Shown: positions 16,035 through 24,309 of the stretch, in pieces | Position numbering within the stretch: the first letter of the stretch is position 1 | Layout: each line of letters begins with the position of its first letter | Assembly: GCF_000820145.1 (NCBI RefSeq) | Contig: NZ_CDBW01000048.1 | Span: 1-64,000 of the forward strand | DNA: 64,000 bases | Direction of reading: 5' to 3' | DNA from: Aeromonas sobria | Lineage (GTDB): Bacteria > Pseudomonadota > Gammaproteobacteria > Enterobacterales > Aeromonadaceae | Made by a program: the position numbers and the translations under genes | Notes under the pieces: model-generated | Told to the model about the DNA's origin: nothing | The model's database searches: none | What the model saw: only the letters and a program-made list of their open reading frames with translations

Positions 16035-17561
16035 TCATCTGCTACTGAACAGCTTCATCATTTTGTCCAGCAGATCAAGCTGTTGTGGTGGCTGTCTCAT
16101 GGACTCAGCCTCCCGTTCCAGCAACGCCTGCTGCTCCTGCTGGCGGTCGCTCAGTACCCGATAGAGGGGCTCGACCAGCGACTCGCGCTGCATCACCAGT
16201 TCCTGAAACATCCCCTGATTAATGCGATAGGTTTCCACGGTAGCAAGCGCCCGTACCGTGAAGGAACTGGGCTCGCCAGTCAGCAGGCTCAGCTCGCCAA
16301 AGAAATCACCAGCCCCCAACGAGCCCAGTTTCAGCTCTCGCCCTTCCACGTTGACCAGCATCTCCGCCTCTCCCTTGACCAGTACGAACAACCAACCGGA
16401 GATCTCCCCCTGCTCCAGCATGATGTCGCCGCTGACAAAGGGGGCGAACTTCACCTGATCGGCCAGCTGGAGCAACTCGTTCTCCTGCAACATGGCAAAC
16501 AGCGGCAGCTTGCGCAGGGTGTCGGTACGCTCGGCGGTGTGGCGTTTGTGGCGGGCATCCAGGTGCTGCTTCTCCTTGGCCATAAAGACGTTGAAGATCG
16601 GCGGGGTGAGGCGACGATCGTTGCGGCGCAGGGCGGCATCGATCAGGCTGCGCACCATGGAGTCGGTCGGATCGTCGCGAGCCAGATCGGTCAGCCAGTA
16701 GCGCACCGCATAGCGGGCGATGCCCCCTTCGACGTTCATCAGCAGGCAGTCCGGTTGTGGATGCTTGGCGACGCAGGGGAGCTTGGTCTCCCGCAGGGAT
16801 TTCTCGATCAGCGCGATGATCTGGGTCGGCAGGGTATCCAGGGTCAGATCGAACCAGACCCAGCGCCGCCACTGCAAGGGTTCGCCACGGCGGCGCCCGA
16901 GCACGGTGAAGCGCTGTTTGAGCAGGTGGCTGTTGGGGATGACGACTGTCTCCCAGTTGCGGGTCTCGATGGTGGTTGCACGCCAGTTGATCTCCACCAC
17001 CCGGCCCTGGGTGGTGTCGACTTGCAGCCAGTCACCGATGGCGATGGAGTTGTCGAGCTGAATGGAGACCCCGGCCAGCAGGTTGCCCAGGGTGTCCTGC
17101 ATGGCGAAGGCGATGACCGCAGTGATCACCGCCGAGGTAGTGACAATCTCCCCGAGCGCCATGCCGGAGGCGTAGAGGCGAAACAGACCCCAGCCGATAT
17201 AGCCGATGGTGATGACGATATCGGCGATGATCCGCGGGATCCGCACATGGCAGAGGGGGAGCAGGAATTCGAACAGCAGGATCCCCCATATCTTGACCAG
17301 TATCAGGCCGGCCAAGAGGGTGGAGATCTCGATCAGCAATTGATGGGGCAGCGGCAGTTTGAACCAGCCCCCTTCCAGCTGGATCAGCAGGATCACCACC
17401 GCGCTAATCATCACGAAACTGAGCTCGGAGAGCAGCTCCCGTCGCTGTCCCGGACGACGCCAGAGGTGGATCAGCATCAGTGACAGGGTGAACAGAGTCC
17501 AGAATGGGTGTTCCATGATCCAGATGATGGCAGGTAGTACCGTGAGGTTATCGCCAGACAT
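16035..17561 (-). CDS. MscS-type mechanosensitive channel with C-terminal cNMP-binding-like domain
   Basis: 508 residues. The N-terminal ~170 residues hold about four or five membrane helices. The pore helix and start of the MscS beta domain are recognisable in VIAFAMQDTLGNLLAGVSIQLDNSIAIGDWLQV (read in parts). After the MscS vestibule a cyclic-nucleotide-binding fold follows (about 350-480; LFAMLQENELLQLAD, then GAGDFFGELSLLTGEPSS). The canonical phosphate-binding Arg of this cassette (RSA or RTA) is replaced here by Ser-Ser-Phe, so cAMP or cGMP binding is doubtful. The start MSGDNLTV has an AAGGGG site; 24 extra residues upstream lack one. Convergent with no gene; the lipoprotein gene is divergent. 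Confidence 0.85.
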   Translation of the reverse strand: MSGDNLTVLPAIIWIMEHPFWTLFTLSLMLIHLWRRPGQRRELLSELSFVMISAVVILLIQLEGGWFKLPLPHQLLIEISTLLAGLILVKIWGILLFEFLLPLCHVRIPRIIADIVITIGYIGWGLFRLYASGMALGEIVTTSAVITAVIAFAMQDTLGNLLAGVSIQLDNSIAIGDWLQVDTTQGRVVEINWRATTIETRNWETVVIPNSHLLKQRFTVLGRRRGEPLQWRRWVWFDLTLDTLPTQIIALIEKSLRETKLPCVAKHPQPDCLLMNVEGGIARYAVRYWLTDLARDDPTDSMVRSLIDAALRRNDRRLTPPIFNVFMAKEKQHLDARHKRHTAERTDTLRKLPLFAMLQENELLQLADQVKFAPFVSGDIMLEQGEISGWLFVLVKGEAEMLVNVEGRELKLGSLGAGDFFGELSLLTGEPSSFTVRALATVETYRINQGMFQELVMQRESLVEPLYRVLSDRQQEQQALLEREAESMRQPPQQLDLLDKMMKLFSSR

Positions 17562-17675
17562 AGCAGCCCCTTCTTGTGGTTTACCACCAGCATAGTTGCT
17601 GTAGCGAGGGGAAATGGTGCGTTGGTACAGCAATTTATTTATGCTGTGCAGAACCAGGCAAAGGAGTGCTATCTA

Positions 17676-18089
17676 GTGTCAATTTCAAAGAAAATCATCT
17701 GCTTGATGGCCCTGTTACCACTGGCCGGTTGCGATCTGCTGGTGGATAAATATCGGGTCGAGTTCAGGGATGGATCCTGGCGCGAGATAGCCATCACCCC
17801 CTTCTCCAGTGAGGCGCGCTGGCGCGAGGGGTGTGCCACCGGCGAAGTGCTGAGCGATATGAAAGTGCCGATCAAGCGCGGTGACAAGGTCAATGGCCGG
17901 GAGCAGTTGCTGATCGGCGGCGAGAAGTTCGAGCTGGATGACAACAACCTCTACCGCAGCAATGGCATGGTGTTTGGCCAGTCCCCGGATCATATCCAGC
18001 GCGGGCTCAAGGGAATGGATATATGCCGAACTATGCGCCCCGAGCGGGGTGGCTTGCCCAAGCTCAAGGCGCGCGGTTTCGGCGACTGA
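17676..18089 (+). CDS. Predicted lipoprotein of unknown function
   Basis: 137-residue protein beginning with a GTG codon 9 nt after AAGGAG. The N terminus SISKKIICLMALLPLAGC is a lipoprotein signal with lipobox LAGC (Cys19), so it is expected to be processed by LspA and anchored in the inner or outer membrane. The mature part is hydrophilic, with two more Cys residues that could form a disulfide. A longer ATG-started reading (from 17574) adds residues before the signal peptide and is unlikely. I do not recognise the family. Its stop is close to the convergent PuuD-like gene. Confidence 0.7.
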   Translation: MSISKKIICLMALLPLAGCDLLVDKYRVEFRDGSWREIAITPFSSEARWREGCATGEVLSDMKVPIKRGDKVNGREQLLIGGEKFELDDNNLYRSNGMVFGQSPDHIQRGLKGMDICRTMRPERGGLPKLKARGFGD

Positions 18090-18100
18090 CCTGCTCCGGC

Positions 18101-18883
18101 TTAACCTTTGGCTGTCAGCCCACAGCGCTGGCGGCAGGCATCGCCAAAGGCTTGAAAGATCTTGATGGAGTGGGGGTTTTCATTGGCTTTCCACTCCGGA
18201 TGCCACTGCACTGCCAGCAGAAAGGGGGAGAGTGCGGGAGCATGCAGTGCCTCGATCAGCCCATCTTCGGCGTGAGCCAGCGGCTCCAGTCCGCTCCCCA
18301 GTCGATCAATCCCCTGTCCATGGAGGGAGTTCACCGCAATCCGCTCAGCCCCCATCAGCTCGGCAAACCAGCTGTCCGGTAGCAGCTCAATCTGATGGCT
18401 CGGCCCATACTGCTCGTCAACCGGATCGTCGGCATCCTCCCGGTGATCGTCATAGCCCGGCTCGTTGTAGACCTTCTGATGAATATCTCCCCCCAGTGCC
18501 ACGTTGATCTCTTGCATGCCACGACAAATTCCGAGGATCGGCAACCCCTGCGCAATCGCGGCATTGATCAGTGACAAATCAAACAGGTCGCGATCCCGAT
18601 CCTGCTGTTTTTCCGGGGTGAGGTTCTCTTGCCCATAGAGGATCGGGTCTATGTTGGAACCGGCACCACTCAGATAGACGCCATCGGCCAGATCCAGATA
18701 TTGCTGCAGATCGGCGGTGCTGCAGCAGGTGGGCACCAGCAACGGGACGCAGTCACTGATCTCCACCAGCGGCATGATGTATTTGTGGGTCATCACCTGA
18801 TAGGCGTGGCCGTTGCGGGGTTGGGCCCCCATGGTCATCAGCACCACAGGTTTACGGTTGGCGGGGGGGAGGGGATTTGGCAT
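18101..18883 (-). CDS. puuD: Class I glutamine amidotransferase-like hydrolase (PuuD family)
   Basis: 260-residue cytosolic hydrolase of peptidase family C26. The nucleophile elbow GICRGMQEINV (Cys120) and the downstream VQWHPEW block give the catalytic Cys and His, and DGVYLSGAGSNIDP is the usual substrate-side motif. Closest known role is gamma-glutamyl-GABA hydrolysis in putrescine degradation (PuuD). No other puu genes lie nearby, so the substrate could be another gamma-glutamyl compound. The gene stands alone. Confidence 0.8.
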   Translation of the reverse strand: MPNPLPPANRKPVVLMTMGAQPRNGHAYQVMTHKYIMPLVEISDCVPLLVPTCCSTADLQQYLDLADGVYLSGAGSNIDPILYGQENLTPEKQQDRDRDLFDLSLINAAIAQGLPILGICRGMQEINVALGGDIHQKVYNEPGYDDHREDADDPVDEQYGPSHQIELLPDSWFAELMGAERIAVNSLHGQGIDRLGSGLEPLAHAEDGLIEALHAPALSPFLLAVQWHPEWKANENPHSIKIFQAFGDACRQRCGLTAKG

Positions 18884-19239
18884 AGGGCACCTTGATTATC
18901 CTTGGCGTTGAAGTCTCATCCTGCGCCTTGGGCAGGCCCTTGCATACGCAGTGGGCAAGGGCATGCCTCAAGGCATGGTCATGGGATCCCGGGTCGGGCA
19001 GGGTGGCAGAATCGTCGGTCAGCCTGGGCAGTGACAGCCTGGATCCTCTGTTCAGTCTGCCAAGGCCGTTCAATATGTCAAACAAAATGATGCTAAATTG
19101 TTAACGGATTTTTTTGGTCTGCTCTGAAACAGCGATTTAACGGGGCGGAGCAGATGGGTATTCATGGCCGGGTCGCCAGAATGGTGGATATATTAAACGC
19201 GCAGGGGCTGCGGGGGATGGGGAAGGGCGTCAATAGAAG
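18884..19239. other. Intergenic region with no gene recognised
   Basis: About 350 bp between darP and the PuuD-like gene, both on the minus strand. Short ORFs here show no family resemblance. There is an AT-rich stretch at 19075-19115 (ATTGTTAACGG and a T7 run) suitable for a minus-strand promoter of the PuuD-like gene, and a CTGCTC/GAGCAG inverted repeat around 19119-19155. Nothing further is supported. Confidence 0.4.
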
Positions 19240-19263
19240 CACGCCTCCGCAAGGGGAGGCGTG
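19240..19263. terminator. Stem-loop downstream of darP
   Basis: CACGCCTCC (19240-19248) pairs with GGAGGCGTG (19255-19263) across a 6-nt loop, 9 nt after the darP stop on the minus strand. The following minus-strand sequence (GCTTCTATT) is only moderately T-rich, so it is a likely but not strong terminator. Confidence 0.55.
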
Positions 19264-19272
19264 TTTCGGGGA

Positions 19273-19797
19273 TCACAGCAGGTCTTCGATCTCGCCGCGC
19301 AGATATTGGTACATCTCGCGATAAGCGATCGGCGGCGTGTTGAGGGTCCGCTCTTTGTTAGCTGTGCGGATCAGTTGGCGCAGCTTCTGGCGATCCAGCT
19401 CGTGGAACTGCGACAGCAGTTCGTTGAGGGCGCTGTCACCTTCGGTGATCAGGCGCTCGCGCCACTGCTCCAGACGATGCAGGCGTGCATTCACGGTAGA
19501 GTGACGGTTTCTGAAGATCGACAGGGCTTCGACGATCGGCTCGATATCACGGCTGCGCATCAGGCGGCCGATAAACTGCAAGTGACGGCGGAATGACTCG
19601 TCTTTGTTCGGCTTGAGCTTGCGGCCCAGCTCGACGGCATCGGCAAGCTCTTCATCCAAAGGAATTTTTTCCAATTCACTGTGGCTTAAGGAGACAATCT
19701 CTGCACCCAGTTTTTGCAACGCTTCTGCATCGCGCTTGAGCTGGCTCTTGCTGGGGCCCCAGTCTTCTAACTCGTTGTCGTCTTGATATTGACTCAT
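19273..19797 (-). CDS. darP: DarP (YjgA), 50S ribosomal subunit maturation factor
   Basis: 174-residue, highly charged, helical cytosolic protein. The N-terminal EDWGPSKSQLKRDAEALQKLG, the IVEALSIFRNRHS middle part and the RQLIRTANKE region are diagnostic of YjgA/DarP, which associates with late 50S precursors and promotes peptidyl-transferase-centre maturation. Length matches E. coli YjgA (183). It is divergent from pmbA, the same neighbour pairing as in enterobacteria, where yjgA and pmbA share an intergenic region. Confidence 0.93.
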   Translation of the reverse strand: MSQYQDDNELEDWGPSKSQLKRDAEALQKLGAEIVSLSHSELEKIPLDEELADAVELGRKLKPNKDESFRRHLQFIGRLMRSRDIEPIVEALSIFRNRHSTVNARLHRLEQWRERLITEGDSALNELLSQFHELDRQKLRQLIRTANKERTLNTPPIAYREMYQYLRGEIEDLL

Positions 19798-19911
19798 CGG
19801 TCTCTTGATTCCTGTCTTTCACGTTTGGTGGATATGTTACCAGCTTCTCCCGCTGGGCGCAGGGGTCTGATATGCTTAGTCCCCTTTCCTTCCTTCATAC
19901 AGATGTGAGTT

Positions 19912-21255
19912 ATGGATCAGCAAGACCAAATCCGCCAGGATCAAGCCCATCTCGAGGCCGTGGTTGCCGAAGCCCTGGAGATAGCCAAAGGACTGGGCGC
20001 CTCGCTGGCCGAAGTCTCCATCAGCAAGCAGACCGGGTTGTCGGTGAACACCCGGGGTTGTGAACTGGAAAGCATTGAATTCAATAAGGATGGGGCGCTC
20101 GGCATCGCGGTTTACCGCAATGGCTGCAAGGGGTCATCATCGACCACCGATCTGGGCAAACCGGCCATCCGCGCCGCTGTCGAAGCCGCTATCGAGATCG
20201 CCCGCCACACCTCTGCCGACGATTGCGCCGGGCTGGCACCCGCCGAGCTGCTGGCCTGGGATGCCCCTGACTTGCAACTGTGTCACCAGATTGAACTGGA
20301 TCCCCAGCGGGGGATCGAGTTGGCTATCGAGTGTGAGCGGCTGGCACTGGGCCGCGATGCCCGCATCAAGCACTCCGACGGTGCCGGTTTCTCCAGCCAT
20401 CTCGGCATCAAGGTGTATGGCAACAGCCATGGCTTTGTGAAGGGCTATGCCGCCTCGCGCAACTCCCTGAGCTGCGTGCTGATCGGCGAGCAGGATGGCG
20501 AGATGCAGCGGGATTACGGTTACTCATCCAGTCGCGATCTGGCTGGGCTCTGGAGCCCGCAGCGCATCGCTGATGAGGCGGTCGAGCGTACCGTCTCGCG
20601 CCTCGGTGCCCGCAAGATCTCTACCCGCCATGCGCCGGTGCTGTTTCACCCCGATACCGCGTCTGGCCTGTGGGGTCATTTGGTGATGGCCATCAGTGGG
20701 GGTAACCTCTATCGCAAGTCGAGCTTCCTGCTGGACAAGCTGGGCAAGCAGGTCTTGCCCCAGTGGCTCACCATTGAGGAGTTCCCCCATCTACTGGGCG
20801 GGTTGGCCAGTAGCCCGTTCGATGGGGAAGGGGTGCGCACCCGCGACATGGATATCATCCGTAACGGCGAGCTGATGAGCTGGCTGCTTACCTCCTACTC
20901 TGCCCGCAAGCTGGGGTTGACCACCACAGGTCATGCCGGTGGCATTCACAACTGGCAGGTTTCCAACTCCGGCCAGGACTTTCAGGGCATGCTGAAAGAG
21001 ATGGGCACCGGCCTGCTGGTGACCGAGCTGATGGGGCAGGGGGTCAATATCGTCAACGGTGACTACTCCCGCGGCGCCGCCGGTTTCTGGGTCGAGAATG
21101 GCGAAATAGCCTACCCGGTCGAGGAGATCACCATAGCTGGCAATCTGGCGGAGATGTTCAGCCATATCGTGGCGGTGGGCTGTGACGAGGATGAACGTTC
21201 CAGCCTCAAGACCGGTTCGGTACTGGTCGAGAACATGAAGCTGGCGGGTCATTGA
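19912..21255 (+). CDS. pmbA: Metalloprotease PmbA (TldE)
   Basis: 447-residue cytosolic subunit of the TldD/TldE heterodimeric protease that processes microcin precursors and degrades unfolded short peptides and CcdA. The C-terminal half shows PmbA family blocks: SSPFDGEGVRTRDMDII, GHAGGIHNW and MGQGVNIVNGDYSRGAAGFWVENG. In the complex TldD, not PmbA, carries the zinc-binding HEXXH; accordingly no such motif is present here. tldD is not in the window. The ATG precedes DQQDQIRQD and aligns with the usual PmbA N terminus. Confidence 0.94.
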   Translation: MDQQDQIRQDQAHLEAVVAEALEIAKGLGASLAEVSISKQTGLSVNTRGCELESIEFNKDGALGIAVYRNGCKGSSSTTDLGKPAIRAAVEAAIEIARHTSADDCAGLAPAELLAWDAPDLQLCHQIELDPQRGIELAIECERLALGRDARIKHSDGAGFSSHLGIKVYGNSHGFVKGYAASRNSLSCVLIGEQDGEMQRDYGYSSSRDLAGLWSPQRIADEAVERTVSRLGARKISTRHAPVLFHPDTASGLWGHLVMAISGGNLYRKSSFLLDKLGKQVLPQWLTIEEFPHLLGGLASSPFDGEGVRTRDMDIIRNGELMSWLLTSYSARKLGLTTTGHAGGIHNWQVSNSGQDFQGMLKEMGTGLLVTELMGQGVNIVNGDYSRGAAGFWVENGEIAYPVEEITIAGNLAEMFSHIVAVGCDEDERSSLKTGSVLVENMKLAGH

Positions 21256-21290
21256 TCCGGTAGTTATCCTGCCTGACGGGATGAAATGAG

Positions 21291-21324
21291 AAAGGCCCCC
21301 TCGCCAACGCGAGGGGGCCTTTTT
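21291..21324. terminator. Bidirectional terminator between pmbA and murA
   Basis: AAAGGCCCCCTCG and CGAGGGGGCCTTTTT form a strong GC stem (about 21292-21303 with 21310-21321) with A-tract and T-tract flanks, serving convergent pmbA (plus) and murA (minus). Confidence 0.85.
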
Positions 21325-21365
21325 ATCAGCTGGCGATCAGTGATCTGCTGGCAATCAAAGGGCTA

Positions 21366-22622
21366 TCAGCCCTTGATGCGCTCGATGCGGCCACCCAGAC
21401 CCTGCAGCTTCTGCTCGATGTCTTCGTAGCCACGGTCGATGTGGTAGATACGGTCGACGATGGTAGTGCCTTCGGCTACAAAACCGGCCAGCACCAGACT
21501 GGCGGAGGCGCGCAGATCGGTCGCCATCACCTGAGCACCCTTGAGTTGCTCGGTGTCGCGGCAGATGGCCACATTGCCCTGCAGTTCGATGTCAGCGCCC
21601 ATCCGTACCAGCTCGGGAACGTGCATGAAGCGGTTCTCGAAGATGTTCTCGGTGACCATGGCGGTGCCCTTGGCGACCGCGTTCAGCACGGTGAACTGTG
21701 CTTGCATGTCGGTCGGGAAGGCCGGGTAGGGGGCGGTCTTGATGGTGACCGGTTTGAGGGTGCGGCCAGTCATGTCGAGGGTGATCCAGTCAGCCCCTTT
21801 CTCGATCAAGGCACCTGCCTCTTCCAGCTTGACCAGTACCGCTTCCAGCAAGGTCGGGTCGGTGTTGCGGCAGGTGACCTTGCCACCGGTAACCGCTGCA
21901 CCCACCAGGAAGGTACCGGTTTCGATACGGTCAGGCTGCACGCTGTAGTCGCCACCGTGCAGGCGTTCGACGCCATCGATGGTCAGGGTGTCAGTGCCTG
22001 CGCCCTGGATCTTGGCACCCAGGGTGGTGAGGAAGTTGGCCAGATCGACCACTTCCGGCTCACGGGCGGCGTTTTCGATCACGGTGCGGCCTTCTGCCAG
22101 GGTGGCGGCCATCATCAGGTTCTCGGTACCGGTGACCGAAACCATGTCCATCAGGATATGGGCGCCTTTGAGGCGACCATCGACACGGGCCTTGATGTAG
22201 CCATCTTCGATGGTGATCTTGGCACCCATCAGCTCCAGACCGTGGACGTGCAGGTTGACCGGACGGGCACCGATGGCGCAACCGCCGGGCAGGGAGACGT
22301 CAGCAGCCCCGAAACGGGCGGCCAGCGGGCCCAGCGCCAGAATGGAGGCGCGCATGGTCTTCACCAGCTCATAGGGGGCGACGTGGTTGTTGACCGCACC
22401 GGTCAGCACGGTGACGTTGCCGTTGACCTTGGTGGTTGCGCCCAGCATCTCCAGCAGCTTGATGGTGGTGCCCACATCTTTCAGACGCGGCACGTTGGAG
22501 AGGTGCACCTCTTCATCACACAGCAGGGTGGCGAACAGGATCGGCAGGGCAGCGTTTTTGGCGCCAGAGATGGTCACTTCGCCGTTGAGAGTACAACGAC
22601 CATCGATTTTGAATTTGTCCAT
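21366..22622 (-). CDS. murA: UDP-N-acetylglucosamine 1-carboxyvinyltransferase MurA
   Basis: First committed enzyme of peptidoglycan synthesis: transfers enolpyruvate from PEP to UDP-GlcNAc in the cytosol. 418 residues, the usual length. Lys22 in SGAKNAALPIL and catalytic Cys115 in LPGGCAIGARP are at E. coli numbering; the Cys predicts fosfomycin sensitivity at the target level. The gene lies 18 nt after ibaG and is the last gene of the mla-ibaG-murA cluster, the arrangement found in enterobacteria and vibrios. Confidence 0.97.
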   Translation of the reverse strand: MDKFKIDGRCTLNGEVTISGAKNAALPILFATLLCDEEVHLSNVPRLKDVGTTIKLLEMLGATTKVNGNVTVLTGAVNNHVAPYELVKTMRASILALGPLAARFGAADVSLPGGCAIGARPVNLHVHGLELMGAKITIEDGYIKARVDGRLKGAHILMDMVSVTGTENLMMAATLAEGRTVIENAAREPEVVDLANFLTTLGAKIQGAGTDTLTIDGVERLHGGDYSVQPDRIETGTFLVGAAVTGGKVTCRNTDPTLLEAVLVKLEEAGALIEKGADWITLDMTGRTLKPVTIKTAPYPAFPTDMQAQFTVLNAVAKGTAMVTENIFENRFMHVPELVRMGADIELQGNVAICRDTEQLKGAQVMATDLRASASLVLAGFVAEGTTIVDRIYHIDRGYEDIEQKLQGLGGRIERIKG

Positions 22623-22640
22623 TTTTACTTCGTTACCAAA

Positions 22641-22898
22641 TCAGGAGGGCAATAGGAATTTACGTTCGCGTTTCCACTCGGCGTCGGTGAACGCCTTGAT
22701 GGAGAGGGCGTGAATGGCGTTACTGGCGATCTTGTCCATCAGCGGGGCATAGATAGCCTGCTGTTTCTTGACCCGGCTCATGCCGTCAAACATGTCACCG
22801 ACGGCGATCACTTGATAGTGACTACCGTCCCCTTTGACATGGACTTCGGACAATGGCAGAGCCTCGAGGAGTATCGCTTCAATTTCAGAGACTTGCAT
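22641..22898 (-). CDS. ibaG: BolA-family protein IbaG
   Basis: 85-residue BolA-like protein. BolA/IbaG proteins pair with monothiol glutaredoxins (Grx4) to hold a [2Fe-2S] cluster. The VKGDGSHYQVIAVGDMFDGMSRVKKQQ core, with the conserved His in GSHY, and the C-terminal A-HALSIKAFT block are diagnostic. Start and mlaB stop overlap by one base (TAATG), so translation is coupled. Position between mlaB and murA is the usual one. Confidence 0.94.
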   Translation of the reverse strand: MQVSEIEAILLEALPLSEVHVKGDGSHYQVIAVGDMFDGMSRVKKQQAIYAPLMDKIASNAIHALSIKAFTDAEWKRERKFLLPS

Positions 22899-23170
22899 TA
22901 TGCGTCCTCAGTTGTGAGCGGGGTTGACTGAAACAGCCCGGCCACCCCGTAGAGGTTGGCCAGGGTATAGAAATCACTGGAGGCGCCCACCAGTTGCGGT
23001 GTGGCGCCTCGCGCTAATACGTTTTTGGCCCATTTGACCAGCAGCGCCAGCCCGGCGGAGTCGAGGGTGGTGACGCCGCCGAGTTCGAGCCGGTCATTCT
23101 GCCACCACTGGGCGCGGGATTGCCACAGCTCATTGACCTGTGGCGCCTGCAGATCACCGCTCAGGATCAT
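22898..23170 (-). CDS. mlaB: MlaB, STAS-domain subunit of the Mla lipid transporter
   Basis: 90-residue STAS protein that binds the MlaF ATPase in the MlaFEDB inner-membrane complex and is needed for its stability. The GVTTLDSAGLALLVKWA segment is the STAS core, with the Thr-Leu-Asp-Ser-Ala turn seen in MlaB. The start ATG overlaps the mlaC stop (ATGA). A longer reading frame exists upstream but lies inside mlaC and has no family resemblance. Confidence 0.9.
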   Translation of the reverse strand: MILSGDLQAPQVNELWQSRAQWWQNDRLELGGVTTLDSAGLALLVKWAKNVLARGATPQLVGASSDFYTLANLYGVAGLFQSTPLTTEDA

Positions 23171-23802
23171 GGCTTGAGCACTAGCGGTTTGGCGTTGTGT
23201 TCGCGCAACTGGGCGATCACCGCATCGATGCCGTTCTGGCGAATGAGGCCGCCCAGCTCGCTCTGTTTGGCGGAGAGCAGGCTGATCCCCTCGGCGACCA
23301 TGTCGAAGGCTTTCCACTCGCCGGTCTTGTTGTTTTTGCGCAGCTTGAACTCGAGGAAGATATCCGGCTTGCCGGGCTCTTTTACGCTGACGCTGACGGC
23401 GGTGATGTTGCTATCACCGGCCGCTTTGCCCGGTTCGACCTTGACGGTCTGCTTGTCAAAGTGGGCCAGCGCGTCGGCGTAGGAGCTCACCATGTATTCG
23501 GTAAAGACCTCGACAAAGGCATTGCGCTGCGCCTCGGTGGTCTCTTTAATCTGGTTGCCGAGCACCTTGTAGGCGGCAAAGCGGTTATCCACGTAGGGCA
23601 ACAGCTCTTCACGGATGATTACCCGCAGGTGATCCGGATTGCTTTTTACTTGGGCATGATCGGCTTTCAGGCGGGCAAAGGTCTGCTTGGCCGCTTGATC
23701 CACCAGTGCATTGGGGTCGGTTGCATCGACTGCGGCTTGGGTCGACAGGGAAAAGAGCATGCTGGTCATCAGGCCGAGCAGCAGGGCGATTTTCTTGAAC
23801 AT
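23167..23802 (-). CDS. mlaC: MlaC, periplasmic phospholipid-binding protein
   Basis: 211-residue periplasmic shuttle that carries phospholipids between the outer-membrane MlaA-porin complex and MlaFEDB. Signal peptide at 1-23 (ending STQAA). Family blocks visible: DPNALV, IIREELLPYVDNRFAAYKVLG, FVEVFTEYMVSSYADAL, and the C-terminal DMVAEGISLLSAKQSELGGLI. It starts 2 nt after mlaD and overlaps mlaB. No mlaA gene is in the window. Confidence 0.95.
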   Translation of the reverse strand: MFKKIALLLGLMTSMLFSLSTQAAVDATDPNALVDQAAKQTFARLKADHAQVKSNPDHLRVIIREELLPYVDNRFAAYKVLGNQIKETTEAQRNAFVEVFTEYMVSSYADALAHFDKQTVKVEPGKAAGDSNITAVSVSVKEPGKPDIFLEFKLRKNNKTGEWKAFDMVAEGISLLSAKQSELGGLIRQNGIDAVIAQLREHNAKPLVLKP

Positions 23803-23804
23803 GG

Positions 23805-24302
23805 TTACTCCTTCTTGCTGTCAGGTTTGCTGTCGGAGGATTGGCTGTAGAGGAATTTGCCAATCAAATCTTCCAGCACGATGGCGGATTTGGTGTCTTC
23901 AATCAGATCACCATTTTTGAGCATACCGGTTCCCATCTCCTCATCGCTGAAGCCGGGGGCCAGACCAATGTACTGCTCGCCCAGCAGACCCGAGGTCAGG
24001 ATGGAGAGCGAGCTGGTATCGGAAAACTCGCCAGCACTCTTTTGCATCAGCAAGGTGACTTCGGGCACCTGGGTTTTTGGGTCCAGCGCAATATCGCTGA
24101 CCCGACCCACCACCACACCGCCGACCTTGATCGGCGAGCGGACTTTCAGGCCGCCGATATTATCGAAATGCGCGCGCAGGGTATAGGTTTCTCCTTCCGG
24201 TTTGAAGCTCAAACCGGCCACTTGCAGTGCCAACGCCAGAATGGCGCCGAGGCCAGCCAGCATGAAGGTGCCAACCAGGAATTCTACTTTGCTGAACTTC
24301 AT
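23805..24302 (-). CDS. mlaD: MlaD, MCE-domain subunit of the Mla transporter
   Basis: 165-residue inner-membrane protein with one N-terminal transmembrane helix (about 8-28) and one MCE domain (about 38-118, YTLRAHFDNIGGLKVRSPIKVGGVVVGRV in parts). MlaD forms a hexameric ring on MlaE through which lipids pass. The start MKFSKVEFLVG corresponds to the family N terminus; 47 extra residues upstream come from another frame. It lies between mlaE (7 nt) and mlaC (2 nt). Confidence 0.95.
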   Translation of the reverse strand: MKFSKVEFLVGTFMLAGLGAILALALQVAGLSFKPEGETYTLRAHFDNIGGLKVRSPIKVGGVVVGRVSDIALDPKTQVPEVTLLMQKSAGEFSDTSSLSILTSGLLGEQYIGLAPGFSDEEMGTGMLKNGDLIEDTKSAIVLEDLIGKFLYSQSSDSKPDSKKE

Positions 24303-24309
24303 CGTTACC

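Noticed and set aside
15765..17483. 572-residue plus-strand ORF opposite the MscS-type gene
   Set aside because: Antisense shadow of a conserved channel; no family match.
21441..22655. 404-residue plus-strand ORF opposite murA
   Set aside because: murA is complete with catalytic Cys115; the antisense frame is Gly/His/Asp-rich and meaningless.
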